The notes: a model not told the origin generated them from the sequence alone. Shown: positions 53,308 to 63,500, numbered from the stretch's first letter. The stretch is DNA of 64,000 nucleotides from UBA3210 sp002363635 (GCA_946641515.1 CAMPBT010000006.1:1-64000); one strand, 5' to 3'. Numbers and translations are program-made.

Positions 53308-54528
53308 ATGAATTTTAAATACGATAAAAAAGAAAAATACATTGTTGCAGTTTCAGGCGGGCCAGATTCTATGGCTCTTTTAAACATGCTTTATAATGAT
53401 GGGTATACTAGTTTAATTGTATGTCATGTTAATTATCATCGCCGTAAAGAATCTAATTATGAGCAAAAACAAGTATCAGCTTGGGCAATTAATCATAATT
53501 TAAAAATTGAAGTCTTAGACACTTCTAATTTGCTTCCAAAAGGTAATTTCCAAGCATGGGCAAGAGATGTTAGATATAAATTCTTTAAGGCTACATATAT
53601 TAATGAAAATGCAAAAGGATTATTTATCGCGCATAACTTAGATGATAACTTAGAAACATACTTGCTTCAGAAGAAAAAAAGTGGATTTTATCCTTATTAC
53701 GGTTTAAAAGAAGAATCTATATATCTAAATATGTATGTATATCGTCCTTTGCTATCTATTAGAAAGAAAGATCTTTTAGAATATTGTAAAAACAATAATG
53801 TATTTTATAGTATAGATTCATCTAATTTAGAAAATCATTATTCTAGAAACATTATTCGCCACTGTATTGTAGAAAATATTTCTAAAGAAGATTTAGATAA
53901 TTTGCTTTTAGAGATTGCAAATAAAAATGAATATAACAACATAATTAATAACAAGATTGATGAATTAGATAAAAATGGTATTAAATTATCCGATTTTTCG
54001 CTAGTTGACGATAAAGAAACTTTTATCTATTTGTATCTAATTAAAAATAGCGGACTTTTTTCGAGAAAACTAACACATTATTACGTAAAAGAGTGCCTAA
54101 ATGTTATTAAAAGCAACAAACCAAATGCTCAGATTAAATTTAGTGATTACGTGTATCTAGTTAAATATTATGATAAGTTCAAATTGGTAAGATTAAGAAA
54201 GCCATTTGATTATGTTATTGATAAACCTCAGGTTGTAGATAACGATATAGTTAGCTGTAACTTAACAGGTGATTTATCTTTTTTTAAGATTACTGAAGAC
54301 TCATTCCCTTTGAGACTTAGAACAGCAAAAGAAAATGATGTTGTTAAAATCGGAAACCTAGTCAAACAAGTTAATAGATTATTTATTGATTATAAAGTGC
54401 CAAAATGGCAAAGAGTTCAATATCCTGTTTTGGTAGATAAAAATGATAAGATTGTTTATTTACCAATTTATAATTCAATCACACAAAAAAATATAGCAGA
54501 CAAGATAATGTTTGTGATAAAATGGTAA
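53308..54528 (+). CDS. tilS: tRNA(Ile)-lysidine synthetase
   Basis: A 406-residue PP-loop ligase that makes lysidine-34 so that tRNA-Ile reads AUA. The PP-loop is VSGGPDSMAL near 12-21, and HNLDDNLETYLLQ near 110 is the family's second motif. A central helical domain and a C-terminal TilS domain (LRLRTAKENDVVKIGN) follow. The only ribosome-binding site is a poor GGAAAAAG. Confidence 0.92.
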   Translation: MNFKYDKKEKYIVAVSGGPDSMALLNMLYNDGYTSLIVCHVNYHRRKESNYEQKQVSAWAINHNLKIEVLDTSNLLPKGNFQAWARDVRYKFFKATYINENAKGLFIAHNLDDNLETYLLQKKKSGFYPYYGLKEESIYLNMYVYRPLLSIRKKDLLEYCKNNNVFYSIDSSNLENHYSRNIIRHCIVENISKEDLDNLLLEIANKNEYNNIINNKIDELDKNGIKLSDFSLVDDKETFIYLYLIKNSGLFSRKLTHYYVKECLNVIKSNKPNAQIKFSDYVYLVKYYDKFKLVRLRKPFDYVIDKPQVVDNDIVSCNLTGDLSFFKITEDSFPLRLRTAKENDVVKIGNLVKQVNRLFIDYKVPKWQRVQYPVLVDKNDKIVYLPIYNSITQKNIADKIMFVIKW

Positions 54529-54571
54529 TCACATTGTATTATTAATAATACAAGTGTCAAGGAGGTTAAAA

Positions 54572-56653
54572 ATGAATAATAATGGCAAAAAGAAAACTTC
54601 TTGGATAGGGTACGTTCTCCCATATTTAATTATTGCTGTAATTATCGTCGTAGTTGTAGCAGTATTTAATATGAATGGTAAGATGAACAAGACATACACA
54701 GAAGCGGATATTATTCCTACTTTCTACTCATCAGAAAAAACAGATGAAGAAAATGCAACAAATCTTGCTAATTCTGTATTAATGAAAGACGATGTTAAGG
54801 AATTAAAAATCGCTTACTATAATTCATTTGTTAGTATTCAAGGTACAATCAAATCTGCTGATTCTACTAATCAATACTATACATTCAGTGCAAGTTTAAA
54901 TAATTCGCAAAAAACATTAGATACATTAAGTTTTATCCTTTCACATAGAACTTATACATCAAATGATGGAACTGTTATTGCATATTACTCTGAAAAATCA
55001 TCTCAGTGTAATGTAACTGTAACAAACCCATATGCATCTAACTTCTGGACTGATTATTTCCCAATGATTTTATTATCAGTATTAAGCATTGGTGCAATTA
55101 TCTTCTTATTCACTAGAATGAGCGGTGCTGTTAAGAATTCAAATAATCAAGCTTTAGATTTTAATAAATCAAGAGCAAAACGTGAAGATTCATCTTCTGT
55201 AAGATTTGATGATGTTGCTGGCTGCGACGAAGAAAAAGCAGAAATGATGGAACTCGTTGATTATTTAAAGAATCCAGTAAAATACGCAAATGCTGGTGCT
55301 AAATTACCAAAAGGTATTTTACTTGTTGGTAATCCAGGTACAGGTAAAACTTTACTTGCTAAGGCTGTAGCAGGTGAAGCACACGTTCCTTTCTATTCAA
55401 TCTCTGGCTCAGATTTCGTAGAAATGTTCGTTGGTGTTGGTGCAGGACGTGTTAGAGACATGTTCAAAAAAGCAAAACAAACTGCACCATGTTTAATCTT
55501 TATTGATGAAATTGATGCTGTCGGTAGACAAAGAGGCGCAGGCTTAGGTGGCGGTAACGATGAACGTGAACAAACACTTAACCAGTTACTCGTTGAAATG
55601 GATGGCTTCGAAGATAACTCAGGTATTATTGTAATTGCTGCAACAAACCGTGCAGATATTCTTGACCCAGCTCTTATGAGAGCAGGTCGTTTCGATAGAC
55701 AAATCACAGTTGGTTTACCAGATAGATTTGGCCGTGAAGCAATCTTAAAGGTCCATGGACGTAATAAAAAGATTGATGAAACAGTAAATTGGGCTAATGT
55801 TGCAAAGAGAACTGTTGGTTTCTCTGGCGCTGATTTAGCAAATATTGTTAATGAAGCTGCAATCTTAGCAGTAAGAAACAAAAAGAAATTTATTTCTATT
55901 AAAGAAATTGATGAAGCAATTGATAGACGTATTGCAGGCCCTGCAAAGAAATCAAAACACTTAAATGAACTTGAAAGACGTACAGTTGCTTACCACGAAG
56001 CAGGTCATGCAATTATTGGCTTAACATTACCTGCAAGTGATGTTGTACAAAAAGTTACTATCGTTCCAAGAGGTACTGCAGGCGGTTATGTTATGTCTGT
56101 TCCTGAAGATGATAGATTCTTAATGACAAAAGAAGAATTAATCGCAGAAATCACTGGTTTACTTGGTGGTAGATCTTCTGAAGAAGTCTTCTGCAAAGAT
56201 ATTTCAACTGGTGCTTCAAACGATATTGAAAGAGCAACAAGAATTGCTAGAGCAATGGTTGTTGAATATGGTATGTCTGCATTAGGTCCAGTTCAATATG
56301 AATCTAATAGTGGATCAGTATTCTTAGGTAGAGACTACACTTCTAACCAAAAGAACTTTGCAAACCAAATTGCAAACGAAATTGATAAAGAAGTTAGAAC
56401 TATTATCGAAACAGCTCATGAAGCTGCAATTAAGATTATTAATGAAAGAAAAGATGACGTTATTTTAATCGCAGAAACTTTACTTGAAGTTGAAACATTA
56501 AATGGCGAAGAAATCGAATATTTATTAAAGAATCGTAAACTTCCAGACTACACTGAAAAGAAAGTTGAAGAAGCTAACGCAAATGCAACAGTAGTAGAGA
56601 ATACTGAAGCAAAAGTCGAAACAAATAGTTCCGACGATAAAAAAGCTGAATAA
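54572..56653 (+). CDS. ftsH: ATP-dependent zinc metalloprotease FtsH
   Basis: A 693-residue membrane AAA protease. The first helix is about 11-31, and an extracytoplasmic domain follows to about 155, then the second helix. Walker A reads GNPGTGKT (Asn in place of the usual Pro), Walker B LIFIDEIDAVG, and SRH NRADILDPALMRAGRFDR. HEAGH gives the zinc site. The tail is acidic. AAGGAGG before ATG 54572 sets the start. Confidence 0.97.
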   Translation: MNNNGKKKTSWIGYVLPYLIIAVIIVVVVAVFNMNGKMNKTYTEADIIPTFYSSEKTDEENATNLANSVLMKDDVKELKIAYYNSFVSIQGTIKSADSTNQYYTFSASLNNSQKTLDTLSFILSHRTYTSNDGTVIAYYSEKSSQCNVTVTNPYASNFWTDYFPMILLSVLSIGAIIFLFTRMSGAVKNSNNQALDFNKSRAKREDSSSVRFDDVAGCDEEKAEMMELVDYLKNPVKYANAGAKLPKGILLVGNPGTGKTLLAKAVAGEAHVPFYSISGSDFVEMFVGVGAGRVRDMFKKAKQTAPCLIFIDEIDAVGRQRGAGLGGGNDEREQTLNQLLVEMDGFEDNSGIIVIAATNRADILDPALMRAGRFDRQITVGLPDRFGREAILKVHGRNKKIDETVNWANVAKRTVGFSGADLANIVNEAAILAVRNKKKFISIKEIDEAIDRRIAGPAKKSKHLNELERRTVAYHEAGHAIIGLTLPASDVVQKVTIVPRGTAGGYVMSVPEDDRFLMTKEELIAEITGLLGGRSSEEVFCKDISTGASNDIERATRIARAMVVEYGMSALGPVQYESNSGSVFLGRDYTSNQKNFANQIANEIDKEVRTIIETAHEAAIKIINERKDDVILIAETLLEVETLNGEEIEYLLKNRKLPDYTEKKVEEANANATVVENTEAKVETNSSDDKKAE

Positions 56654-56670
56654 GCTTAGATATTGATAAT

Positions 56671-56692
56671 AAGGCACCTCTATGGTGCCTTT
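56671..56692 (+). terminator. Hairpin after ftsH
   Basis: The perfect 8-bp stem AAGGCACC/GGTGCCTT with a 5-nt loop has only a short T-run, so read-through into dus is possible. Confidence 0.6.
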
Positions 56693-56709
56693 ACTTTGTA
56701 AAGGAATAT

Positions 56710-57690
56710 ATGAAAGAGTTAAAGATAGGTAATGTAGTTTTAGATAACCCTGTAATTCTTGCTCCTATGGCAGGAATTACTAATTTTGCATATCGTAAAA
56801 TGCTAAAAGAATTTGGTTGCGGTTTAGTAGTTACTGAAATGATTTCAGATCATGGATTAATTTATGGTAATGATGAAACTAAAAACATGCTTTATACAAA
56901 AGATGAAAAACCATTATCTATTCAATTATTCGGTGGTGACAAAGAAAGTATGGTTAAAGCCACTCATATTCTTTGTGATAATTATGATTTCGATATTCTT
57001 GATTTAAATATGGGATGCCCTGTATTAAAAGTGGTTAAAGGTAATTCTGGTTCATCTTGGTTAAAAGAAGATAGACAAGAAGAATTATATGATACTGTTA
57101 AAGCAATAGTTGAAGCATCAACTAAACCAGTTACAGTTAAAATTAGAATTGGTTGGGATGAATCTTCTATCACTGCTATAGAAACTTGCAAGATTCTCGA
57201 AAAAGCTGGTGTTAGTTTAATTGCTGTACATGGTAGAACTCGTTCTCAATTTTATAGCGGGTCAACAAATTATGAAATTATTAAAAAATGTAAAGAAAGT
57301 GTTAATATCCCAGTTATTGCTAATGGTGATATTAATTCAGTTGATGATGCGATAAGAGTCCTTGAATACACAGGATGTGATGGAATTATGATTGGAAGAG
57401 GTGCTTTAGGTAATCCAAATCTAATTAGACAATTAGTTACATATTTCAAAACTGGAGAAAGAGTTGGGGAATCAACTTTAAATGAACAAGTCGAATATTG
57501 TAAAAAACACTATAACTATTTAATGGAATTAAAAGGTGAATTTAGAGCAACTGCAGAGATGCGTGGACTTGCTTCACACTATTTTAAAGGCTTTGAAGGC
57601 GCTAAAGCATATCGTGGAAGATTATCTCAATGTAAGTCAAAAAATGACTTTATGAGTGTAATGGAAGAGATTATTGCGCAAAACAAGTAG
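56710..57690 (+). CDS. dus: tRNA-dihydrouridine synthase
   Basis: A 326-residue FMN enzyme of the DusB/Nifr3 group. NPVILAPMAGITNFAYR opens the barrel, LDLNMGCPVLKVVKGNSGS holds the catalytic Cys near 99, and VHGRTRSQFYSG and DGIMIGRGALGNP bind FMN. AAAGGA lies before the ATG. Confidence 0.93.
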   Translation: MKELKIGNVVLDNPVILAPMAGITNFAYRKMLKEFGCGLVVTEMISDHGLIYGNDETKNMLYTKDEKPLSIQLFGGDKESMVKATHILCDNYDFDILDLNMGCPVLKVVKGNSGSSWLKEDRQEELYDTVKAIVEASTKPVTVKIRIGWDESSITAIETCKILEKAGVSLIAVHGRTRSQFYSGSTNYEIIKKCKESVNIPVIANGDINSVDDAIRVLEYTGCDGIMIGRGALGNPNLIRQLVTYFKTGERVGESTLNEQVEYCKKHYNYLMELKGEFRATAEMRGLASHYFKGFEGAKAYRGRLSQCKSKNDFMSVMEEIIAQNK

Positions 57691-57696
57691 TTTAGT

Positions 57697-57725
57697 TTGA
57701 TTATATTTATATTTTTAGTTAAAAT
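57697..57725 (+). promoter_or_regulatory. lysS promoter
   Basis: TTGATT (57697-57702), a 17-nt spacer, and TAAAAT (57720-57725). Confidence 0.7.
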
Positions 57726-57757
57726 ATAAGCGACTCAAGAAAGTAAAGGAGTAAATT

Positions 57758-59338
57758 ATGGAAGAAAAGTTAAATGACCAAGAACTTGCTAGAAGAGCAA
57801 AGATCGAAAAATTAAAAGAATTAGGAATCGATCCATTCGGACAAGCTTACGACAGAACACACTACTCAACTGATGTACAAAAAGTAGTAGCAGACTTCTT
57901 AAAAGAAAAAGGTATTGAATCAATTAATACTGAAGACAAATCAGAAGAACACAAAGCATTTATGAATCAATTACATGAAGAATTAGATTCACGTAATGTT
58001 AATGTTTCTATCGCTGGTAGAATTATGTTTATCCGTAAAATGGGTAAAGCATCATTCTTCTCATTACAAGATGTTAAAGGTAAACAACAAGTTTATATTT
58101 CAATCAATGATGTAGGTGAAGATACATATAATTTATTTAAGATGGCAGATATCGGCGATATCGTCGGTGTTAAGGGTAAAGTTATGATTACTCAAACAGG
58201 TGCTGCTACAGTTAAATGTTTCGAATATACTCACTTAACAAAATCTTTAAGACCATTACCAGAAAAGTTCCATGGCTTAACAGATAAAGAAGAAAGATAT
58301 AGAAGAAGATACGTCGACTTAATTATGAATGAAGACGCTAAGAGAGTTGCTCTTTTAAGACCAAGAATCATTCGTTCAATGCAGGCATACTTTGATGAAC
58401 AAGGATTTACTGAAGTTGAAACTCCTGTATTACAATCAATCCAGGGTGGTGCAACAGCTAGACCATTCATTACTCATCACAACGCATTAGATAAAGATTT
58501 CTATTTACGTATTGCTACAGAATTACCTTTAAAGAGATTAATCGTCGGTGGACTTGAAAAAGTTTATGAATTCGGTAGATTATTCAGAAATGAAGGTATG
58601 GACTTAACACATAACCCAGAATTCACAACTGTTGAATTATATGAAGCTTATGGTGATTTATCATCAATGATGAAATTAACAGAAGGCGTCATTAGAAATG
58701 CAGCAGATAAGGTTATTGGTAAAGAACAATTCATTAACATCTTTAATCCAGAAGGAGAAAAGATTGATATTTCAAAACCATTCAGAGTTGTTACTATGTG
58801 CGATATGATTAAAGAAGTTAAGGGTATTGACTTCAAGAACAACAATTACACATTAGAAGAAGCAAAAGAACTTGCTAAAGCTAATGGAATTGAAGTTGAA
58901 CCTCACTTTACAGTAGGTCATATCATTGACGCATTCTTCGAAACATTCTGTGAAGAAAAATTAATTCAACCAACATTCTTATGTGGTCACCCAGTAGAAA
59001 TTTCTCCATTAACAAAGAAAGATCCTAATGACCCTAGATTCGTTCAAAGATTTGAATTATACATTGGTGGACATGAATTTGCTAATGCATATACTGAATT
59101 AAACGACCCTCTTGATCAAAGAGAAAGATTCCAAGAACAACTTAAAGAAAGAGAAGCTGGTAATGATGAAGCTAACGAAATCGACTTTGATTTCTTAGAA
59201 GCTCTCGATTACGGTATGGCTCCAACTGGCGGCGTTGGTATTGGTATTGATAGACTTGTCATGTTCTTAACAGAACAAACATCTATTAGAGAAGTTATTC
59301 TCTTCCCACAAATGAAGAACAGAGATTCACAAAACTAA
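57758..59338 (+). CDS. lysS: Lysyl-tRNA synthetase (class II)
   Basis: A 526-residue class II synthetase. The OB-fold anticodon domain (about 60-165) is followed by motif 1 (VETPVLQ), motif 2 with FRNEGMDLTHNPEFT near 275, and motif 3 GVGIGIDRLVMFL near 498. There is no class I LysRS in the window. It is a single-gene unit with a strong terminator. Confidence 0.96.
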   Translation: MEEKLNDQELARRAKIEKLKELGIDPFGQAYDRTHYSTDVQKVVADFLKEKGIESINTEDKSEEHKAFMNQLHEELDSRNVNVSIAGRIMFIRKMGKASFFSLQDVKGKQQVYISINDVGEDTYNLFKMADIGDIVGVKGKVMITQTGAATVKCFEYTHLTKSLRPLPEKFHGLTDKEERYRRRYVDLIMNEDAKRVALLRPRIIRSMQAYFDEQGFTEVETPVLQSIQGGATARPFITHHNALDKDFYLRIATELPLKRLIVGGLEKVYEFGRLFRNEGMDLTHNPEFTTVELYEAYGDLSSMMKLTEGVIRNAADKVIGKEQFINIFNPEGEKIDISKPFRVVTMCDMIKEVKGIDFKNNNYTLEEAKELAKANGIEVEPHFTVGHIIDAFFETFCEEKLIQPTFLCGHPVEISPLTKKDPNDPRFVQRFELYIGGHEFANAYTELNDPLDQRERFQEQLKEREAGNDEANEIDFDFLEALDYGMAPTGGVGIGIDRLVMFLTEQTSIREVILFPQMKNRDSQN

Positions 59339-59347
59339 TAAAACAAT

Positions 59348-59373
59348 AAAAGCTTCCGTTTGGAAGCTTTTTT
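59348..59373 (+). terminator. Terminator of lysS
   Basis: The perfect 10-bp stem AAAAGCTTCC/GGAAGCTTTT with loop GTTT, then TT. Confidence 0.9.
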
Positions 59374-59387
59374 AATACTTTAATTAT

Positions 59388-59407
59388 AAGTTTTTTCGTA
59401 AAAACTT
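59388..59407 (-). terminator. AAGTTTTT/AAAAACTT hairpin after the TetR gene
   Basis: An 8-bp stem with loop TCGT lies just past the TetR stop on the minus strand. It belongs to the same short-hairpin family as 22432 and 62088. Confidence 0.55.
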
Positions 59408-59418
59408 GTGTTTTTTAA

Positions 59419-59985
59419 TTAGATATCAAAACATTTCTTGAGCATATCTCTAAGAACAAACGCTAATTCTTTAGTAGATAAATCATAATTAGCATTAATC
59501 CATTTAACTATGATTGAGTATGCTCCACTCATATAGAATGTACCACAATAAATTAATTGAGTGATATTTGATGTAGGTATAGAAACCTTTTCACTTAAGA
59601 TTGTTTTGATTAATGTTGCTTGACCTACTTTTGATATTAACTTTTCTGAAAATGATGGGTCTGCTTGTAACCCTAGTAAGACTTTAAATCTTTCGTGATT
59701 GTCTTTAACCTCTATTAAAAAATGATCAATGTAATCAATGATATTATCTGATGGAATATCTAATGAAAATGAATTGATAATTAAATCAATTGTTTCTTCT
59801 TCGATAACTGATAATAATTCGACAGGATCTTTATAATAAACATAAAAAGTAGATCTATTTACTTCTGCTTTTTCACATATTTTTTTAACTGTAATTGAAT
59901 TGAAACTTTCTTTAAGTAATAAATCTATTAACGCATTTTTTATTAATGATTTAGTATGTTGAGAACGTTTATTTTCTAATGTCAT
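59419..59985 (-). CDS. TetR-family transcriptional regulator
   Basis: A 188-residue repressor. The N-terminal helix-turn-helix is SLIKNALIDLLLKESFNSITVKKICEKAEVNRSTFYVYY (positions 13-51, the family signature). The ligand domain resembles the DhaS/TetR_C_7-type form. It is divergent from htpG by 152 bp. GGGAG lies before the ATG. Confidence 0.88.
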   Translation of the reverse strand: MTLENKRSQHTKSLIKNALIDLLLKESFNSITVKKICEKAEVNRSTFYVYYKDPVELLSVIEEETIDLIINSFSLDIPSDNIIDYIDHFLIEVKDNHERFKVLLGLQADPSFSEKLISKVGQATLIKTILSEKVSIPTSNITQLIYCGTFYMSGAYSIIVKWINANYDLSTKELAFVLRDMLKKCFDI

Positions 59986-60059
59986 AAATAAAATCTCCCT
60001 CTATGTTTCTATATTACAAAGACTTTGAAAAAAATAAAACTAAAAAGTTATTTAGAATG

Positions 60060-60087
60060 TTGACATTAATTGAAATGGGACTACAAT
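60060..60087 (+). promoter_or_regulatory. htpG promoter
   Basis: TTGACA (60060-60065), a 16-nt spacer, and TACAAT (60082-60087). The predicted start falls at the edge of the CIRCE element. Confidence 0.8.
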
Positions 60088-60097
60088 AATATATGAA

Positions 60098-60124
60098 TTA
60101 GCACTCGAAACAGCTGAGTGCTAA
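60098..60124. promoter_or_regulatory. CIRCE element (HrcA operator)
   Basis: TTAGCACTC-N9-GAGTGCTAA is a perfect match to the CIRCE consensus, between the promoter and the htpG ribosome-binding site. HrcA binding here would repress htpG in the absence of heat stress. Confidence 0.95.
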
Positions 60125-60137
60125 AGGGAGGCTTATA

Positions 60138-62072
60138 ATGTCAGACAAAGTAGAAACAAAAGAATTTAAAACCGAATCTAAGAGATTACTCGATTTAATG
60201 ATTCACTCTATTTATAGTAACAAAGAGATATTTTTAAGAGAATTGATCTCTAATGCAAGTGATGCTAATGATAAATACCATTATTTATCTTTAACTAATG
60301 ATAAGCTTGATAAAACAAAAGAATTATCAATTAGAATTACACCAGATAAGAAGAACCGTACTTTAACTATTGAAGATACTGGTATTGGTATGACTTATGA
60401 AGAAATCAATAAGAACTTAGGTACTATTGCTTCATCAGGCTCTGCAGAATTCATTAAGAAATTGGAAGAAGCTGAAAAGTCAAAAAATGATGAAAGCATT
60501 GATATCATTGGCCAGTTTGGTGTTGGTTTCTATTCAGCATTTATGGTTGCAAAGAAAGTTGAAGTCGAAACTAAATCACCTTTCTCAGATAAAGCATATA
60601 GATTCTCATCTGAAGGAGAAGATTCATATACAGTTGAAGAAATTGAAAAAGAAGATAATGGTTCAAAAGTTATTGTTTATTTAAGAGACGATACTGAAGA
60701 AGAACATTATTCATCATATTTAGAAACTTATGAAATTGAAGGCTTAGTAAAGAAATATTCTGATTACGTTAGATATCCTATTAAGATGTTAATTACTAAG
60801 ACTGTTCCTGACCGTGATGATAAAGGAGAAATAATTAAAGATAAAACTCATGAAGAAATCGAAGATAGAGTTCTTAATTCAATGATCCCTTTATGGAAGA
60901 GAAATAAGAAAGATGTTACTGAGGAACAATTAAATGATTTCTATAAGAAGAAATATTATGCTTCTGAAGATCCATTCGTTTCATCATTTGTTAGTGTTGA
61001 AGGTGATATTTCTTATAACGCATTATTATTTATTCCACGTAAAGCACCTTATGACCTTTATTCAGATAAGTTTGAAAAAGGATTACAGTTATATACTAAA
61101 GGCGTCTTCATCATGGATAAGTGTAAAGACTTACTTCCAGATTATTTAAGATTTGTTAAAGGCTTAGTAGATAGCTCTGATCTTTCATTGAACATTTCTC
61201 GTGAAATCTTACAAGAAAGCCCAGATTTAAAGAAGATTTCTAATAACATTGAAAAGAAGATTATCAAAGAATTAGAAGCAATGAAAAAGAATGACTTTGC
61301 AAAGTACAAAGAATTCTTTGAAACTTATGGCCAATTCTTAAAGTGGGGCATTTATGATAATTATGGTATGAAGAAAGATCTTCTTCAGGATTTATTAATC
61401 TATAAATCATCTAACCATGATGACTACATTACGTTAAGACAGTACTTTGAAGAAAAGAAGGCTGATCAAAAGACTATTTATTACGCTACAGGTGCATCTA
61501 AAGAAGCTATTATGAACTTACCTCAAATGGATGCGATGAAGAAGAATGAATTCGATGTATTAATCTTAACTGATAATATTGATGAATTTGCACTTCAAAT
61601 GATTAATAAATATGAAGATATGGACTTTAAGCCAATTACTGCTGCAGATTTAGATGTCTCCTCAGCAGAAGATAAGAAGAAAGTCGAAGATTTAAAGAAA
61701 GAACAAGAACCACTTCTTAATAAACTCAAAGAAGTTTTAAAAGATAAAGTTGAAGATGTTAGATTCTCAACTAGACTTGTCGATTCCCCAGTATGTCTTG
61801 CTTCTAGTGAAGGTATGTCATTTGGAATGGAAAAAGCAATCAATGAATTACCTAACCAGGAAAAGGTTAAGACAGGTAGAATTCTTGAATTAAACCCAAA
61901 TCACGATTTATTAAAAGCTATTGAAAAAGTTTATGCTAATAACCCTGATGATATTAATGAATATGCTTCATTATTATTTAACCAGGCATTATTAATCGAA
62001 GGCTTACCACTTGAAAATCCATCAGAGTTCTCAAAACAAATGGTTGACTTAATGATTAAATCTGCAAAGTAA
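60138..62072 (+). CDS. htpG: Hsp90 chaperone HtpG
   Basis: A 644-residue chaperone. The GHKL ATP site is seen in ELISNASDANDK, IEDTGIGMTYEE and GQFGVGFYSAF. The middle-domain Arg lies in LNISREILQES. A C-terminal dimer domain follows. GGGAGG is upstream of the ATG. It is controlled by CIRCE and is monocistronic. Confidence 0.96.
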   Translation: MSDKVETKEFKTESKRLLDLMIHSIYSNKEIFLRELISNASDANDKYHYLSLTNDKLDKTKELSIRITPDKKNRTLTIEDTGIGMTYEEINKNLGTIASSGSAEFIKKLEEAEKSKNDESIDIIGQFGVGFYSAFMVAKKVEVETKSPFSDKAYRFSSEGEDSYTVEEIEKEDNGSKVIVYLRDDTEEEHYSSYLETYEIEGLVKKYSDYVRYPIKMLITKTVPDRDDKGEIIKDKTHEEIEDRVLNSMIPLWKRNKKDVTEEQLNDFYKKKYYASEDPFVSSFVSVEGDISYNALLFIPRKAPYDLYSDKFEKGLQLYTKGVFIMDKCKDLLPDYLRFVKGLVDSSDLSLNISREILQESPDLKKISNNIEKKIIKELEAMKKNDFAKYKEFFETYGQFLKWGIYDNYGMKKDLLQDLLIYKSSNHDDYITLRQYFEEKKADQKTIYYATGASKEAIMNLPQMDAMKKNEFDVLILTDNIDEFALQMINKYEDMDFKPITAADLDVSSAEDKKKVEDLKKEQEPLLNKLKEVLKDKVEDVRFSTRLVDSPVCLASSEGMSFGMEKAINELPNQEKVKTGRILELNPNHDLLKAIEKVYANNPDDINEYASLLFNQALLIEGLPLENPSEFSKQMVDLMIKSAK

Positions 62073-62121
62073 TTTTCAAAAATATATAAGTTTTTTCGAG
62101 AAAAATCGAATTTAAACGACT

Positions 62122-62161
62122 AAAAAGCTCCTAGCATTATCAGTTTGCTAAGAGCTTTTTT
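62122..62161. terminator. Bidirectional terminator between htpG and pepT
   Basis: AAAAAGCTC-c-TAGCA pairs with TGCTA-a-GAGCTTTTT, with T-runs on both sides; the genes converge here. Confidence 0.85.
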
Positions 62162-62165
62162 GATA

Positions 62166-63368
62166 TTAATCTTCAAGTAATGTTCTTAATACATCAAACA
62201 TCATATACATTTCGTTGATGTCAACGTATTCGTAACGGCCATGGCAGTTGTAATCACCATTACCGATGTTTGGACAAGGTAGGCCCATATAAGTAATTGT
62301 TGCTCCATCTGTTCCACCTCTAATAGGCTCAGCTTCAGGAGTAATACCTTTTGATTTTTGGAATGCTTCAACGATTCTTCTTACTGCATAATCATCTTTA
62401 TCGAAGTAGTTTCTCATATTTTTATATGATTCTTTTGCTTCAACTGTGATTTGAGCAGTAGGGTAAATCTTTTCTAATTCCTCTTTAATTGAGTAGAATG
62501 ATTTGATTTGTTCTTTTGCTAAATTATCATCATGATTTCTAACAATATAATCTAAGTCAGCATTATCAACTTCACCTGATATACCTACTAAATGATTGAA
62601 GCCTTCTCTTCCTTTAGTTTTTGCAGGAATTTTATCTTTAGGTAACATATTTGCAAATTCGCTTGCGACCTGAGCAGCATTTACCATAATTCCATATGCT
62701 GATCCTGGGTGGATACTTACACCTTTTATATTTACATGAACTGAATAAGCGTTGAAGTTTTCATATGAGATAACGTCCCATTTGCCTCCATCTACTGTGT
62801 AAGCAATTTTTGCACCCATTTTTTCAACAGAGAAGTTTTCAGGGCCTCTACCGACTTCTTCATCTGGTGTAAAACAAATTCTAAGTGGAGCGTGTTTTAC
62901 TTCTTTATGAGTCATGTAAAATTCTGCAAGTGCCATAATAATAGCAACACCTGCTTTATCGTCTCCTCCGAGTAAATGTTCTCCATCAGTAACTAGTAAA
63001 TCGTGACCTAAATTATAATTTAAACTTGGAAACTGTTTAGGTGATAAAGTGTATTTTGGTGAAAGAACGATATCACTTCCATCGTAATTATTGATTCTTT
63101 TTGGCTCAAAATTGCCTCCGATAATTTCCAATGCTGTATCCATGTGTGCAATTAAACCAATAGGATCTTTATTACTTTCTCCGTCAATATGAGCATAGAC
63201 TAAACATTCATCTGTTAAGTATGCGTTAGTTATTCCCATAGCGTGTAATTCTTCGAGTAATAATCTTGCTAAGTCGAATTGTTTCTTAGTTGATGGTGTA
63301 GATGATTCATCTTCTGCACTTTGCGTGTCAATTTTTATATATCTAATGAACTTATCTTCAATTTTCAT
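62166..63368 (-). CDS. pepT: Peptidase T (tripeptidase)
   Basis: A 400-residue M20B zinc aminopeptidase. Metal and catalytic residues are visible in GLIAHMDTA, LGGDDKAGVAI, FTPDEEVGRGPE, YTVDGGKWD and PIRGGTDGA. It is cytosolic and releases N-terminal residues from tripeptides. AAAGGAG precedes the ATG. Confidence 0.94.
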   Translation of the reverse strand: MKIEDKFIRYIKIDTQSAEDESSTPSTKKQFDLARLLLEELHAMGITNAYLTDECLVYAHIDGESNKDPIGLIAHMDTALEIIGGNFEPKRINNYDGSDIVLSPKYTLSPKQFPSLNYNLGHDLLVTDGEHLLGGDDKAGVAIIMALAEFYMTHKEVKHAPLRICFTPDEEVGRGPENFSVEKMGAKIAYTVDGGKWDVISYENFNAYSVHVNIKGVSIHPGSAYGIMVNAAQVASEFANMLPKDKIPAKTKGREGFNHLVGISGEVDNADLDYIVRNHDDNLAKEQIKSFYSIKEELEKIYPTAQITVEAKESYKNMRNYFDKDDYAVRRIVEAFQKSKGITPEAEPIRGGTDGATITYMGLPCPNIGNGDYNCHGRYEYVDINEMYMMFDVLRTLLED

Positions 63369-63421
63369 GTCTAAAACTCCTTTTTTTATAGGATTATTAT
63401 ACTATTTTGAAATACTAAATA

Positions 63422-63453
63422 GAAACTATGAAAGAAATAATTTTCATAGTTTC
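63422..63453. promoter_or_regulatory. 12-bp inverted repeat between pepT and nrdD
   Basis: GAAACTATGAAA (63422-63433) pairs perfectly with TTTCATAGTTTC (63442-63453) around 8 nt. There is no T-run. It lies 54 bp upstream of pepT and 48 bp before the nrdD -10, so it may be an operator for either gene. Confidence 0.55.
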
Positions 63454-63500
63454 ACTCAATGTAAAATATTTCATTATTTTCTAAGGTAAAATTAATTGAT

